The notes under the pieces were generated by a model, which worked only from the letters and a program-made list of their open reading frames with translations, was not told where the DNA came from and did not search any database. A DNA stretch of 57,483 bases, taken from assembly GCA_018269075.1 (NCBI GenBank), contig JAFDVJ010000108.1, positions 1 to 57,483 on the forward strand. The letters run 5' to 3'. Origin of the DNA: Acidobacteriota bacterium (GTDB lineage: Bacteria; Acidobacteriota; Blastocatellia; Pyrinomonadales; Pyrinomonadaceae). The stretch's first letter is position 1; each line of letters begins with the position of its first letter. A program made the translations under genes and the position numbers. Shown here piece by piece: positions 1 to 8,560 of the stretch.

Positions 1-1385
1 TCGAGCGCGCGAATGGTGTCCTCGTGGAAACCGGAGCGCTTCTTCACGACGGACAGCGCCTTGCGGACGCGCCCATCCATCTCGAAGTACCGAAGCAAGA
101 CGATGGTGTCGGCGAGGTAGCTGATATCGACGGGCGCGCTCATCGCCGACCCGATGAGCCCGGTCTGGGCCACCGTGAGGAGCGTCGCGACGCCGCGTTC
201 GGCGAGAAAGCCGAGGAGCTCGTGGAGCTGCAGCGTGAGGTGCCGCGCCTCGGGCATCGCCGTGAAGTACCCGTTGATGCTGTCGATGACGATCACCTTC
301 GCGTCGTGTTTCTCGACCTCGGCGCGCACCATGTGCGAGAACTCGTCGGGCGCGAGCTCGGCGGGATCGATCTGATGGACGCGGATCGCTCCACGCTCCA
401 TCTCGCGGTCGAGCGGCATGCCCAGCTCTTGAGCACGGCGTCGCAACGTGCCGATGCGTTCCTCGAAGAGGAACATGCTCACGCGTTCGCCTCGAGCAGC
501 CGCCGCACATCCGAACTGCGTCGTGAGCGCGCTCTTGCCGCTGCCCGCAGGGCCCATGAGCAACGTGGCGGTGGACCGGGCGACGCCGCCCCCGAGCATG
601 GCGTCGAGATGCGGGTTGCCGCTCGGCAACGGCTCGGTGAGGAGCTCGGTGCGGTGCTCCGCAGCGATGAGGCGCGGAAACACGTCGATGCCACCGGTCT
701 TCACGACGTAGTCGTGAAACCCGCTGCGAAAAGGGGAGCCACGGAGCTTGGCGATGCGCAACCGTCGGCGATCGGCGCCGTATCCCATGGGCGTCTGTTG
801 GAGAAGGACGACACCGTGGACGAGGCTCTCGACTTGGAGGTCGGGATCTTCCCCCGTGCGGTCGTCGAGGAGCAGCACGGTGCAAGCGCGCCCGGCGAAG
901 TGTTGCTTCAGCGAGAGCAGCTGACGCCGGTAACGCATCGGCGCCTGCGCGAGCATGCGGATCTCGGAGAGCGAGTCGAAGACGACGCGCGACGGCTTGA
1001 CGCGATCGACCTCGTCGAGGAGCACGCGCACCACCTCGCGCAGCTCGACGTCCGCAGGCGCGTACAGCGTGTTCTCCTCGTGGAGACGCAACGTCTGCTC
1101 TGCGCTCGAGAGCTCGTACATGTGGAGCCCATCGAGAGACCAGCCGTGCGACGAAGCGACCTGCCGAATCTCGGCCTCGGTCTCGGAGAGCGTGACGTAC
1201 AGGACGCGTTCGCCCTCCTTCGCGCCGCTCATCAGGAACTGCAGCGCGAGGGTCGTCTTCCCCACACCGGGCTCGCCCTTGACGAGGTACATGCGGTTGG
1301 CGGGAAGTCCTCCGCCAAGGATGTCATCGAGGCCTTCGATACCCGTGTGATTGCGCGGCGTGGAGGAGGCGCTCGTAGCGACCAT
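1..1385 (-). CDS. KaiC-like tandem RecA-fold ATPase (3' end outside window)
   Basis: Reading the minus strand from ATG at 1385 gives 461 codons without a stop, running off the window start. Two RecA/KaiC domains are visible: Walker A GEPGVGKT at residues 37-44 followed by LSETEAE, and a second Walker A GPAGSGKS at 278-285 followed by FEER, with hydrophobic Walker B strands (VIVIDS in the second). KaiC-family ATPases of this two-domain type occur outside cyanobacteria as signalling or clock-like ATPases; the partner here is unknown. An in-frame TAG lies four codons upstream of the ATG, which fixes the start. It is divergent from tadA. Codon use (ctc/gcg/gag rich, few A/T-ending codons) and the absence of the repeat words seen everywhere else suggest a different genomic origin from the rest of the window. 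Confidence 0.88.
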   Translation of the reverse strand, partial: MVATSASSTPRNHTGIEGLDDILGGGLPANRMYLVKGEPGVGKTTLALQFLMSGAKEGERVLYVTLSETEAEIRQVASSHGWSLDGLHMYELSSAEQTLRLHEENTLYAPADVELREVVRVLLDEVDRVKPSRVVFDSLSEIRMLAQAPMRYRRQLLSLKQHFAGRACTVLLLDDRTGEDPDLQVESLVHGVVLLQQTPMGYGADRRRLRIAKLRGSPFRSGFHDYVVKTGGIDVFPRLIAAEHRTELLTEPLPSGNPHLDAMLGGGVARSTATLLMGPAGSGKSALTTQFGCAAAARGERVSMFLFEERIGTLRRRAQELGMPLDREMERGAIRVHQIDPAELAPDEFSHMVRAEVEKHDAKVIVIDSINGYFTAMPEARHLTLQLHELLGFLAERGVATLLTVAQTGLIGSAMSAPVDISYLADTIVLLRYFEMDGRVRKALSVVKKRSGFHEDTIRAL

Positions 1386-1479
1386 GAAGAAGGTCTAGAC
1401 CGCGCGTATGTCGATGTCGACGCGCCTTCCGGTCCGCGCCTAACGATCGCATCTCTTGGCACGCTAGGATGGGCGGGCG

Positions 1480-1977
1480 ATGAGCGACGAAACCGACGAG
1501 CGATGGATGCGCGTGGCGCTCGAAGAGGCGGACCGCGCGGCCGCGCTTGGCGAGGTGCCCGTCGGCGCCGTGCTCGTTGGCCCCCACGAGACGCTCTTGG
1601 CGAAGGGCCACAACCTTCGCGAGCTGAACGCGGACCCCACCGCCCACGCGGAGATCGTGACGATGCGCGATGCTGCGAAGGCGCGCGGCCTCTGGCGCCT
1701 CGAGGACACCACGCTGTACGTCACGCTCGAGCCGTGCGCGATGTGCGCCGGGGCGCTCGTCCACGCGCGGGTCGAACGATTGGTCTACGGCGCGCCCGAC
1801 GAGCGGTTCGGGGCGGTCGAAACCGTTTTCCGGATCTGCGACGGCGACGTGCTGAATCACCGGATCGAGATCGCCGGCGGGATATTGGCCGAAGAATGCC
1901 GCCGGCTGATGCAGGATTTTTTCCGCCGGCGGCGCGAAATTCAGCGGTCGCAAAAAAATATTGATCTGCCGACTTGA
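1480..1977 (+). CDS. tadA: tRNA(adenine34) deaminase TadA, possibly a chimeric sequence
   Basis: The 165-aa product carries the cytidine-deaminase zinc motifs: HAE at about residues 52-54 (Zn ligand and catalytic Glu) and PCAMC at about 86-90 (two Zn Cys). This is the full TadA core that converts A34 to inosine in tRNA-Arg(ACG). Length fits the family (150-170 aa). The first two thirds use codons like the upstream KaiC-like gene; from about 1740-1830 the style changes to that of the rest of the window (gtcgaaaccgttttccgg), and the C-terminus reads smoothly into the tRNA-Ser/4.5S RNA block. The gene is intact, but its two halves may derive from different genomes. tadA next to tRNA-Ser and SRP RNA is an arrangement known from other bacteria, which supports the 3' part as native. 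Confidence 0.9.
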   Translation: MSDETDERWMRVALEEADRAAALGEVPVGAVLVGPHETLLAKGHNLRELNADPTAHAEIVTMRDAAKARGLWRLEDTTLYVTLEPCAMCAGALVHARVERLVYGAPDERFGAVETVFRICDGDVLNHRIEIAGGILAEECRRLMQDFFRRRREIQRSQKNIDLPT

Positions 1978-2019
1978 AATTTTTCGTCCCTTTTCATTAG
2001 AATTGTAAATTGCTCGTGC

Positions 2020-2109
<90 letters not shown>

Positions 2110-2350
2110 TCAAGATTTTGGATTTACGATTGCGGATTTCGGATTGAAATCCGCTTTTCTTTGAAAATACAGGTTTCGCGGAAAGATGCAGGAGTGGTTG
2201 AACTGGCAGCACTGGAAATGCTGTGAGCCTCAAAAGGGCTCCGTGGGTTCGAATCCCACTCTTTCCGCCATTTCGATTGCGGATTGCGGATTGCGGATTG
2301 CGGATTGTTAATTATTAAATCCGAAATCCGAAATCCGAAATCCGAAATCA
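2110..2350. repeat. ATTGCGG/ATTTCGG heptamer words around tRNA-Ser(GGA)
   Basis: Between the two tRNAs (2121-2157) and after the second (2273-2348) run tandem heptamers: GGATTGC four times, then, on the other side of TTAATTATTAA, TCCGAAA/CCGAAAT four times, so the two arms are imperfect inverted repeats. The interval includes the second tRNA. The same words recur near 12035, 15985, 17770, 33795 and 48070. Confidence 0.8.
2180..2270 (+). tRNA. tRNA-Ser(GGA)
   Basis: A 91-nt class-II tRNA with encoded CCA. The acceptor is GGAAAGA/TCTTTCC with discriminator G. The anticodon stem CAGCA/TGCTG encloses loop CTGGAAA, so the anticodon is GGA, reading UCC and UCU. The long variable arm pairs GAGCC with GGCTC, and the T-arm is GTGGG-TTCGAAT-CCCAC. 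It lies 70 nt after tRNA-Ser(CGA). Confidence 0.95.
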
Positions 2351-2352
2351 AT

Positions 2353-2458
2353 ATGGCTTCAGGCTCCGCACAAGATTTGAGTCGTGAACCCCGCTAGATC
2401 CGGAAGGAAGCAACGGCAGCGATTTCAGTCTGTGTTGCGGTTAAGTCTGAAGCCGCCC
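2353..2458 (+). ncRNA. ffs: 4.5S / bacterial small SRP RNA
   Basis: A hairpin RNA of about 105 nt. The ends pair perfectly (GGCTTCAG 2355-2362 with CTGAAGCC 2447-2454). The apical part carries the SRP domain IV signature AGATCCGGAAGGAAGCAAC (about 2396-2413): the GGAA tetraloop and the asymmetric loop that binds the Ffh M domain. A Rho-independent terminator follows directly. The position downstream of tadA and tRNA-Ser resembles the tadA-scr-dnaX order of Bacillus, but dnaX here lies 15 kb away. Confidence 0.93.
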
Positions 2459-2466
2459 AATTTATC

Positions 2467-2495
2467 AAAGGCCGGGAAAAATCCCGGCCTTTTTC
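2467..2495 (+). terminator. Rho-independent terminator of 4.5S RNA
   Basis: The stem GGCCGGGA (2470-2477) pairs with TCCCGGCC (2482-2489) across an A4 loop, followed by a T run at 2490-2494. It is flanked by AAA/TTT that extends the stem. Confidence 0.93.
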
Positions 2496-2524
2496 AGCTT
2501 TTGGCCCTATTTTAAGAATTTTGA

Positions 2525-2570
2525 TTGACAGATTCGAAAAGTTGTATTATAAAAAAATGAACATTCGTTC
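2525..2570 (+). promoter_or_regulatory. sigma70-type promoter with TetR operator for the tetR gene
   Basis: A consensus -35 TTGACA (2525-2530), 17-bp spacer and -10 TATAAA (2548-2553) put the start site near 2560. It is overlapped by GAACATTCGTTC (2559-2570), a GAAC-N4-GTTC dyad. Placement over the start site fits autorepression by the TetR protein encoded just downstream (inference). Confidence 0.75.
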
Positions 2571-2575
2571 GCTTT

Positions 2576-3211
2576 ATGCCCAAACTTAGCCAGGAAGTCA
2601 TCGCCGAAAAGAAATCGGTCATCGAATCAGCCGCTAAGGAGCTTTTTATCAAACAGGGCTTTCACGCGACGTCGATGCGCGACATCGCGAAAACGGCGGA
2701 TGTTTCGATCGGTAATTTATACAATTATTACGAGACCAAGGAGCAGATTTTCGAGTCGATCATCGGCAATTATCTGCAGGTCATCAACAGCCGCCTGAAG
2801 CACGTCTACGGCGAGATCGAAAAACCGCTCGCGCCCGAAGGCCTGCTCAAGCTCGGCCGTCTGCTCAAGGATATGGTCGACCAGCATCAGGATTTCTGGC
2901 TGCTGATGTACATCGACGTTCTGGAATTTGACAACCGGCATTTTCGGCTGATGTTCGACGGCCTGAGCGCGAAGCTGCGCGTGCGGTTCGCCAACGAGTT
3001 CAACACGGCCAAGGCGGGCGGCCTGATCCGCGACGGCATCGATCCGGCGGTCGCCTACACGGCGGTTTATATGCAGTTGTTCAATTACTTTCTGGTCGAA
3101 AAACTGTTCGGCGGGAATTCGCATTTCGGGCTCAGCGACGAGCAGGCGATCGTCGCGCTGACCGATATTTTCTGCTTCGGCGTATTAAACAAATCGGCTA
3201 TCGGAGATTAA
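2576..3211 (+). CDS. TetR/AcrR family transcriptional regulator
   Basis: 211 aa. The N-terminal TetR helix-turn-helix spans about residues 10-57 (AAKELFIKQGFHATSMRDIA...SIGNLYNYYETKEQIF, with the family's typical NLYNYY-x-KE recognition helix). The C-terminal ligand/dimer domain (about 70-205) is hydrophobic and would bind a small effector. Members next to lipases, acyl-CoA ligases and PHA genes commonly sense fatty-acyl or related ligands; that is inference here. A dyad of the same form as at its own promoter occurs before the Oar-like receptor and between phaE and the MFS gene, so it may control the 2.5-17.8 kb lipid region. The start is set by the promoter and by good alignment of the HTH to the N-terminus. 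Confidence 0.93.
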   Translation: MPKLSQEVIAEKKSVIESAAKELFIKQGFHATSMRDIAKTADVSIGNLYNYYETKEQIFESIIGNYLQVINSRLKHVYGEIEKPLAPEGLLKLGRLLKDMVDQHQDFWLLMYIDVLEFDNRHFRLMFDGLSAKLRVRFANEFNTAKAGGLIRDGIDPAVAYTAVYMQLFNYFLVEKLFGGNSHFGLSDEQAIVALTDIFCFGVLNKSAIGD

Positions 3212-3250
3212 GAAACGCGGTTCGTTTCTTTTTAATTATTCAATAAACAA

Positions 3251-3262
3251 AAACGTACGTTC
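3251..3262. promoter_or_regulatory. Candidate TetR operator upstream of the Oar-like receptor
   Basis: AAACGTACGTTC fits the RAAC-N4-GTTC form seen at 2559-2570. Its core AACGTACGTT is a perfect palindrome. It lies 38 bp before the receptor start. Confidence 0.55.
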
Positions 3263-3300
3263 GTTTTTATTTAAGATCTTTTCTTTTTTCGGAGGTTCAG

Positions 3301-6300
3301 ATGATTCGTCAGGGATTATTTATCGGAGTTGTGTTGTTATTATTTGGTCTTACCAATTTGTTCGGTCAGGGCACGACCGGGCAGATCAGCGGGACCGTGA
3401 CCGACCAGAACGGCGCGGTCGTTTCGGGCGCGACCGTCAAGGTCACCAGTCTCGAGACCAATTTGAGTCGCTCGGTGACGACGTCCGGAGACGGCGTTTA
3501 TTCTTTTCAGCTGCTGCCGCCGGCGCGGTACGCCGTCGAGGTGACGGCCGCCGGCTTTAAAACCTATAAAGCCGAAGTCGCCGTCAACATCACGCAGACC
3601 ACGACCTTCGACGTCCAGGTTTCGGTCGGCGACATCGGCGACGTGGTGACGGTCGAAGCGCCGCTCGCGCAGGTCGAAACGTCGCAGACGGGCCGCGTCG
3701 TGACGGGCGAAACGCTCCGCCAGATCCCGCTGCCGACGCGCAACTTCCAGCAGCTGCTGACGCTCTCGCCGGGCGCGCAGAGCTCGCTCTCGAACAGCAC
3801 CGAGCTCGGCCGCGGCGACGCGACGATCTCGGTCAACGGCCAGCGCACGACCTCGAACAGCGTCCGCATCAACGGCGTCGACGCCAACTCGATCGGCACC
3901 AACTCGACGCCGAACATCGCCGTCCCGGCGACCGACAGCCTTCAGGAATTCATCGTCCAGACTTCCCTTTACGACGCCTCGAACGGCCGCAACGCCGGCG
4001 GCAACGTCGAGGCCGTGACGCGCTCGGGCTCGAACGATCTGCACGGCAACGTCTATTATTTCCTGCGCAACAAAGCGCTCAACGCCAACGAGCCGTTCAT
4101 CAAGGCGCGCGGCCTCCAGCGGCCGGTCGCGACCCGCAACCAGTACGGCGCGACGCTCGGCGGCCGCGTCGTCAAGGACCGCGTCTTCTTTTTCGGTTCG
4201 TATCAGGGCACGCGCGAGCGCAACGGCGTCTCGCTGACCAACAGCCTGACGTCGCCGATCGTTCCGGCCGGTCTGACCGATTCGAACCGGACCGCCGCCG
4301 GGCTTTCCGCGACCTTCGGCATCCCGGTCGCCAACATCAGCCCGGTCGCCGTCAATATTCTCAACGCGCGGCTCGCGAGCGGCGGCTTCGCGATTCCGTC
4401 GTCGGGCGTCGCGAGCGCGCCCAACCCGCTCGCGACCGTGACGGTCCCGCAGTCGGGCATCTCGCGCTTTCGCGAAAACCAGTTCAACCTCAACGGCGAT
4501 TTCATCTTCAACGACAAGCATAATCTGTCGGCCAAATTCTTCGTCGCCGACAACCCGACGTTTCAGGCCAACTACAACTTCGCCGGCCTCGGCAACGGCG
4601 AACGCCAGCTGATCGGCTTCGGCGGCGACCTGACGATCAAGCAGAAGCTCTACTCGATCACCGACACCTACATCATCTCGTCGAACATCGTCAACCAGGC
4701 GAAATTCGGCTTTAACCGCCTGCGCGTGACGAGCACGCCCGAAGAGCCGTTCACGGCGGCTTCGCTCGGCATCACGAACCCGCTCGCCGGCCAGTTCGCG
4801 GGCGCGCCGACGATCCGTGTGCTCGGTGCCGATTCGGCCTTTTTCTTCGGCGGTTCGACGCTCGCCGACCAGTCGTCGCGGATCAACGGCTATACCTTCG
4901 GCGACACGCTTTCGTGGACGGTCGGCAATCACCGGCTGCGGTTCGGCGGCGAATACCGCAAATCGACGGTCAAATTCTATTTCAACGCCTTTTCGCGCGG
5001 CCAGCTTCTGTTTGCGAGCTTCAAGGACTTTCTGACCGGCGGCAGCCTTTCGTTCGCGACGCTGACCAACGGTCTTTCGCTGATCGGGTCGGGCACGTTC
5101 GACCGCTCGTTCCGCGTCTCGGACGCCAACGGCTTTGTCCAGGACGACTGGCGCGTCAACAGCCGGCTGACCTTCAATTTCGGTCTCCGCTACGATTTCT
5201 ACGGTCTGCCGGTCGACGTCAAGGGCCGGCTCGTCAACCTGCTTCCGGAACAGCTTCGGATCGGCACGACCGCCGCGCCGGCGCTTCCGCCGAACGGCAT
5301 CGTCCAGGCCGACGGCGGCCAGATCGCCGGCGTCCCGACCGTCACGAAAACGCTCGTCCCGGTCGATAAGAACAACTTCGCGCCGCGCATCGGTTTTTCA
5401 TACCTGCTCGACGAGAAGCTGAACCTCGTCGTCCGCGGCGGCTACGGCATCTACTACGACCGCATCTCGACGCGGTTCGCCAACACGCAGCTCTTCAACT
5501 ACCCGTATTTCACGCTCCCGGTGTCGGTCGTTTCGCCGATCGTCTTCACCGGCCTGCGGCCGTTCTCGAACCCGTTCTTCCCGGTTCCGACGCCGTCGTC
5601 GTTCCCGCTCAACGGCGCGATCCCGACCTCGACCGGCGCGGCCGTCAGCGGCGTCTTCGTCGATCCCAAACTGTCGACGCCCTACGTCCAGCAGTATAAC
5701 TTCGGGTTCCAGTGGCAGTTCTTCAAGAATTACCTGTTCGACGTCGGCTACGTCGGCAACCGCGGCACGCATCTGCTCCAGATCATCACGCTCAACCAGC
5801 CGCGCTACGACCGGACGACCAACACGTTCACCAACCCGCTCGGACCGAGCACGGTCATTTCGGCCAACAAGAACGTGACCGGCGGCATCCAGCAGGTCCA
5901 GACGACGTCGCTCTCGAACTACAATTCGCTCCAGATGTCGCTGACCCGCCGGTTCGCGAACGGGATGCAGTTTCTCGCGTCCTACACCTACGGCAAATCG
6001 ATCGACTACTATTCGGGCACCGCGCTCAACGAGCTCGGCAACGTGCCGGGCGACCAGTATGACTGGCGGACGAACCGCGGCCGCTCGGACTTCAACCGCG
6101 AGCAGCGCTTCGTCGTCAGCGGCGTCTACGACGTGCCGGATCTGGTCGGCAAATCGAACGGCGCGAAATGGCTGCTCAACAACTGGGAAATCGCCGGCGT
6201 CGCCGTCTTCCAGAGCGGTCTGCCGTTCTCGGTCGTCGATTCCAACGACACGTCGATCATCAGCCGCGCCAACGCCAACCCGGCGTTTACCGGCACCAGC

Positions 6301-6651
6301 TACTACACGACCGGCGACGTTTCGAACCGTCTGAGCCAGTATTTCAACACGTCGGCCTTCGTGCTCTCGCGGCCCGGCGCGGCGACGTTCGATCCCAACA
6401 ACCCGTACGGCAATACGACCCGCAACCTGCTGACCGGCCCGGGCCAGAAAAACGTCGACGTTTCGTTCATCAAATTCATCCCGTTCACCGAGAAGATCCG
6501 CGGCGAGTTTCGCGCCGAGTTCTTCAACATCTTCAACTGGGTGAACTACGCCAACCCGAACAACAACATCGCCGGCGCCAACTTCGGCCGCATCGAGCGG
6601 GCGTCGTCGGGACCGCGCGTCATCCAGTTCGCGTTCAAACTCGGATTCTAA
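3301..6651 (+). CDS. Oar-like TonB-dependent outer-membrane protein
   Basis: 1116 aa. A signal peptide (about 1-22, ending LFGQ) is followed by a carboxypeptidase-regulatory/TonB-N Ig-like domain (about 27-115: GQISGTVTDQNGAVVSGATVKV). Then come a plug-like segment (about 125-245, with NGQRTTSNSVRINGVDANSIG) and a large beta-barrel ending in the typical outer-membrane aromatic C-terminus (FAFKLGF). Such Oar/OmpA-like receptors are greatly expanded in Acidobacteriota; their substrates are mostly unknown. A strong Shine-Dalgarno (GGAGG, about 3290) sets the start. Position between the TetR gene and a secreted lipase suggests, but does not prove, uptake of lipid breakdown products. A terminator follows. 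Confidence 0.92.
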   Translation: MIRQGLFIGVVLLLFGLTNLFGQGTTGQISGTVTDQNGAVVSGATVKVTSLETNLSRSVTTSGDGVYSFQLLPPARYAVEVTAAGFKTYKAEVAVNITQTTTFDVQVSVGDIGDVVTVEAPLAQVETSQTGRVVTGETLRQIPLPTRNFQQLLTLSPGAQSSLSNSTELGRGDATISVNGQRTTSNSVRINGVDANSIGTNSTPNIAVPATDSLQEFIVQTSLYDASNGRNAGGNVEAVTRSGSNDLHGNVYYFLRNKALNANEPFIKARGLQRPVATRNQYGATLGGRVVKDRVFFFGSYQGTRERNGVSLTNSLTSPIVPAGLTDSNRTAAGLSATFGIPVANISPVAVNILNARLASGGFAIPSSGVASAPNPLATVTVPQSGISRFRENQFNLNGDFIFNDKHNLSAKFFVADNPTFQANYNFAGLGNGERQLIGFGGDLTIKQKLYSITDTYIISSNIVNQAKFGFNRLRVTSTPEEPFTAASLGITNPLAGQFAGAPTIRVLGADSAFFFGGSTLADQSSRINGYTFGDTLSWTVGNHRLRFGGEYRKSTVKFYFNAFSRGQLLFASFKDFLTGGSLSFATLTNGLSLIGSGTFDRSFRVSDANGFVQDDWRVNSRLTFNFGLRYDFYGLPVDVKGRLVNLLPEQLRIGTTAAPALPPNGIVQADGGQIAGVPTVTKTLVPVDKNNFAPRIGFSYLLDEKLNLVVRGGYGIYYDRISTRFANTQLFNYPYFTLPVSVVSPIVFTGLRPFSNPFFPVPTPSSFPLNGAIPTSTGAAVSGVFVDPKLSTPYVQQYNFGFQWQFFKNYLFDVGYVGNRGTHLLQIITLNQPRYDRTTNTFTNPLGPSTVISANKNVTGGIQQVQTTSLSNYNSLQMSLTRRFANGMQFLASYTYGKSIDYYSGTALNELGNVPGDQYDWRTNRGRSDFNREQRFVVSGVYDVPDLVGKSNGAKWLLNNWEIAGVAVFQSGLPFSVVDSNDTSIISRANANPAFTGTSYYTTGDVSNRLSQYFNTSAFVLSRPGAATFDPNNPYGNTTRNLLTGPGQKNVDVSFIKFIPFTEKIRGEFRAEFFNIFNWVNYANPNNNIAGANFGRIERASSGPRVIQFAFKLGF

Positions 6652-6660
6652 CTTTCGGCC

Positions 6661-6694
6661 GGCTCCCGTTTTTCCACGAACGGGAGCCTTTTTT
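6661..6694 (+). terminator. Rho-independent terminator after the Oar-like gene
   Basis: GGCTCCCGTT (6661-6670) pairs with AACGGGAGCC (6679-6688), followed by T6. It separates the receptor from the lipase, which has its own Shine-Dalgarno (AGGAG, 6702-6706). Confidence 0.92.
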
Positions 6695-6714
6695 CCATCT
6701 ACAGGAGATCGATT

Positions 6715-7635
6715 ATGAAAAACGGACTTTTAGCGGTTTTACTGGTGCTTCTGTGCGCCGGCGGCGCTTCGGCGCAGCTGACCTCCCATTTCCAGACGTG
6801 GCTCAACGCCAACGGTTACGGCGGCTATAACTTCAATTACGGCGGAAACAGCTACGGCGGCAAGGCCAATGCCGGCGACACGGTCGTCAACCAGCCGGTC
6901 ATTTTCATTCACGGAAATTCCGACGCCGCGCTCGGCAGCGGACCGGGCTTAACGGGCTGGAACGCCTCGATCAACTATTTTCTGTCGCAGGGCTATAAAA
7001 CGTCGGAAATCTACGCGACGACGTGGGGCGACGCGAACCCGCTGCTCTCGGCCAACCAGTATCATTCGAAGCCGAATCTCCAAAAAATCCGCGCCTTCAT
7101 CCAGGCCGTCAAGGCCTACACCGGCGCGACCAAGGTCGACATCGTCACGCATTCGATGGGCGTCACGCTCGCGCGCAAGGCGATCCTCGGCGGGACGGCG
7201 AGCGATCTCGCCAACGGCGGCAGCTACAATCTCGGCTCGCCGCTGACGTCGAGCGTCGACACGTTCGTCGGCATCGCCGGCGCGAATCAGGGACTCGTTT
7301 CGTGCTACCAGACCGGCGGCTCGACGCCGACCTGCGCCAACACCAACGGGCTCTATCCCGGCTATTTGTATTTCGGACTGCTGCTCGGCGTCTCGAACAT
7401 CCTGACGAATATGAACGCGAGCAGCCATTACGAGGGAACCTATACCTATTCGATCTGGTCGACCGTCGACGAGGTCATCGGCTACGGCGACATCGTCTAC
7501 GGGCAATACACGTCGCGCGTTCCCGGCCAGAACGGCGAAGTCGTCTTCGGCGCGGTGCCCTACGGACACATCAACTCGAAGGATTTGACCGGCTATTATC
7601 AATGGCGGATGGTCAAATACCACGCTACTAATTAG
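6715..7635 (+). CDS. Secreted class-2 (EstA/LipB-type) lipase
   Basis: 306 aa with a clear Sec signal peptide (residues 1-20, GGASA|QL). The alpha/beta-hydrolase fold shows the oxyanion segment IHGN (65-68), the nucleophile elbow THSMG with Ser147, and plausible Asp (STVDEV) and His (YGHIN) acid/base residues near the C-terminus. This fits the lipase class 2 family (PF01674-like), which cleaves acylglycerols outside the cell. The gene follows the Oar receptor after a terminator and precedes an intracellular hydrolase and fatty-acid activation genes, so it probably supplies fatty acids to the cell. The stop codon directly abuts a tandem-repeat island. Confidence 0.85.
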   Translation: MKNGLLAVLLVLLCAGGASAQLTSHFQTWLNANGYGGYNFNYGGNSYGGKANAGDTVVNQPVIFIHGNSDAALGSGPGLTGWNASINYFLSQGYKTSEIYATTWGDANPLLSANQYHSKPNLQKIRAFIQAVKAYTGATKVDIVTHSMGVTLARKAILGGTASDLANGGSYNLGSPLTSSVDTFVGIAGANQGLVSCYQTGGSTPTCANTNGLYPGYLYFGLLLGVSNILTNMNASSHYEGTYTYSIWSTVDEVIGYGDIVYGQYTSRVPGQNGEVVFGAVPYGHINSKDLTGYYQWRMVKYHATN

Positions 7636-7639
7636 TTTA

Positions 7640-7712
7640 GGAAGTATGGGAAGTTTTGGAAGTTTTAAGATTATTTCCTCAACTTCCAAAACTTCCCGAA
7701 CTTCCTCAACTT
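7640..7712. repeat. GGAAGTTT inverted tandem-word island
   Basis: Tandem GGAAGTTTT/GGGAAG words (about 7642-7668) are mirrored by AACTTCCAAAACTTCCC words (7681-7710), forming a long imperfect hairpin five bases after the lipase stop. An ATG inside this repeat extends the next reading frame artificially. Confidence 0.85.
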
Positions 7713-7720
7713 TGGATTAT

Positions 7721-8506
7721 ATGAAGCTCTTTTCCGAAACTCACGGCGACGGCACGCCGATCGTCTTAATTCCCGGCTTCGCTTCGGGCGCGTGGATCTG
7801 GTTCCGGCAGATCGCGGGCCTCGCCGGCGATTTCCGGGTCGTCACGTTCGACCCGCGCGGGATCGGCCGTTCGCGTGTCGCGCGGCTCGAGGATCTGGCC
7901 GATCTTACGATGGCCTCGTTCGTCGACGACGTCAAACAGATTCTGGACGAGCACGGCATCGAAAAAGCGGTCGTCGCCGGCGCGAGCTTCGGCGGTTTCG
8001 TGGCGCAGGAATTCGCGCTCAAATACCGGGAAAGAGTCGAAAAGCTCGTCCTCTGCTGCACGAGCGCCGGCGGACCGGGCCACGTCAAACCGGCGCCCGA
8101 GATCCTGCAGGCGTTCGTCCCCGATCCGTCGCTGACGGTCGGCGAACGGATCCGGAAACACATCGGCCCGGCCTTTACCGACCGGTTCAACGCCGAGCAC
8201 CCCGACGAAGTCGAACGGGTCTGCCGCCTGCGCGAGGAAAACGAGGTCCACGACGCCGTCTATCTGGCGCAGATTCAGGCCGCCTTTTTGTTCGACACGA
8301 ACGCGCGGCTCGAAAATATCGACACCGCAACGCTCGTCGTGACGGGTCGCGACGACCGCGTCGTGCCGATCGAGAATTCGCTCAATCTCGCCGCCAAACT
8401 GCCCCGCGCGCGGCTCGAAATCATCGATCACGGCAGCCATCTGTTCTTCGTCGAACAGGCCGAACAATTCAACGAGATCATTTCACGCTTCGTTCGCGGC
8501 GCGTAA
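7721..8506 (+). CDS. Alpha/beta hydrolase (PcaD/enol-lactonase-like fold)
   Basis: 261 aa, no signal peptide. HG-type oxyanion region is PGFASG, the nucleophile elbow is GASFGG (Ser89), the acid is in GRDDRVVP and the histidine in HGSHLFF, so the triad is complete. The reading frame extends upstream to 7646, but that part is encoded by the GGAAGTTT repeat. ATG at 7721 (MKLFSETHGDG) matches the normal N-terminus of the family. Substrate unknown; an ester or acyl lactone is likely from its neighbours (lipase, KASIII-like enzyme, acyl-CoA ligase). Confidence 0.85.
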   Translation: MKLFSETHGDGTPIVLIPGFASGAWIWFRQIAGLAGDFRVVTFDPRGIGRSRVARLEDLADLTMASFVDDVKQILDEHGIEKAVVAGASFGGFVAQEFALKYRERVEKLVLCCTSAGGPGHVKPAPEILQAFVPDPSLTVGERIRKHIGPAFTDRFNAEHPDEVERVCRLREENEVHDAVYLAQIQAAFLFDTNARLENIDTATLVVTGRDDRVVPIENSLNLAAKLPRARLEIIDHGSHLFFVEQAEQFNEIISRFVRGA

Positions 8507-8560
8507 AGGATCGGGCGCTCCGACAACGGGCGACGAACCGCCGACCGCGAACCATTTTTT

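Noticed and set aside
24..1964. Long plus-strand open frame of 646 codons across the window start
   Set aside because: It is the antisense shadow of the KaiC-like gene (minus strand, intact Walker motifs) and of tadA in another frame; its translation is Arg-rich without domains.
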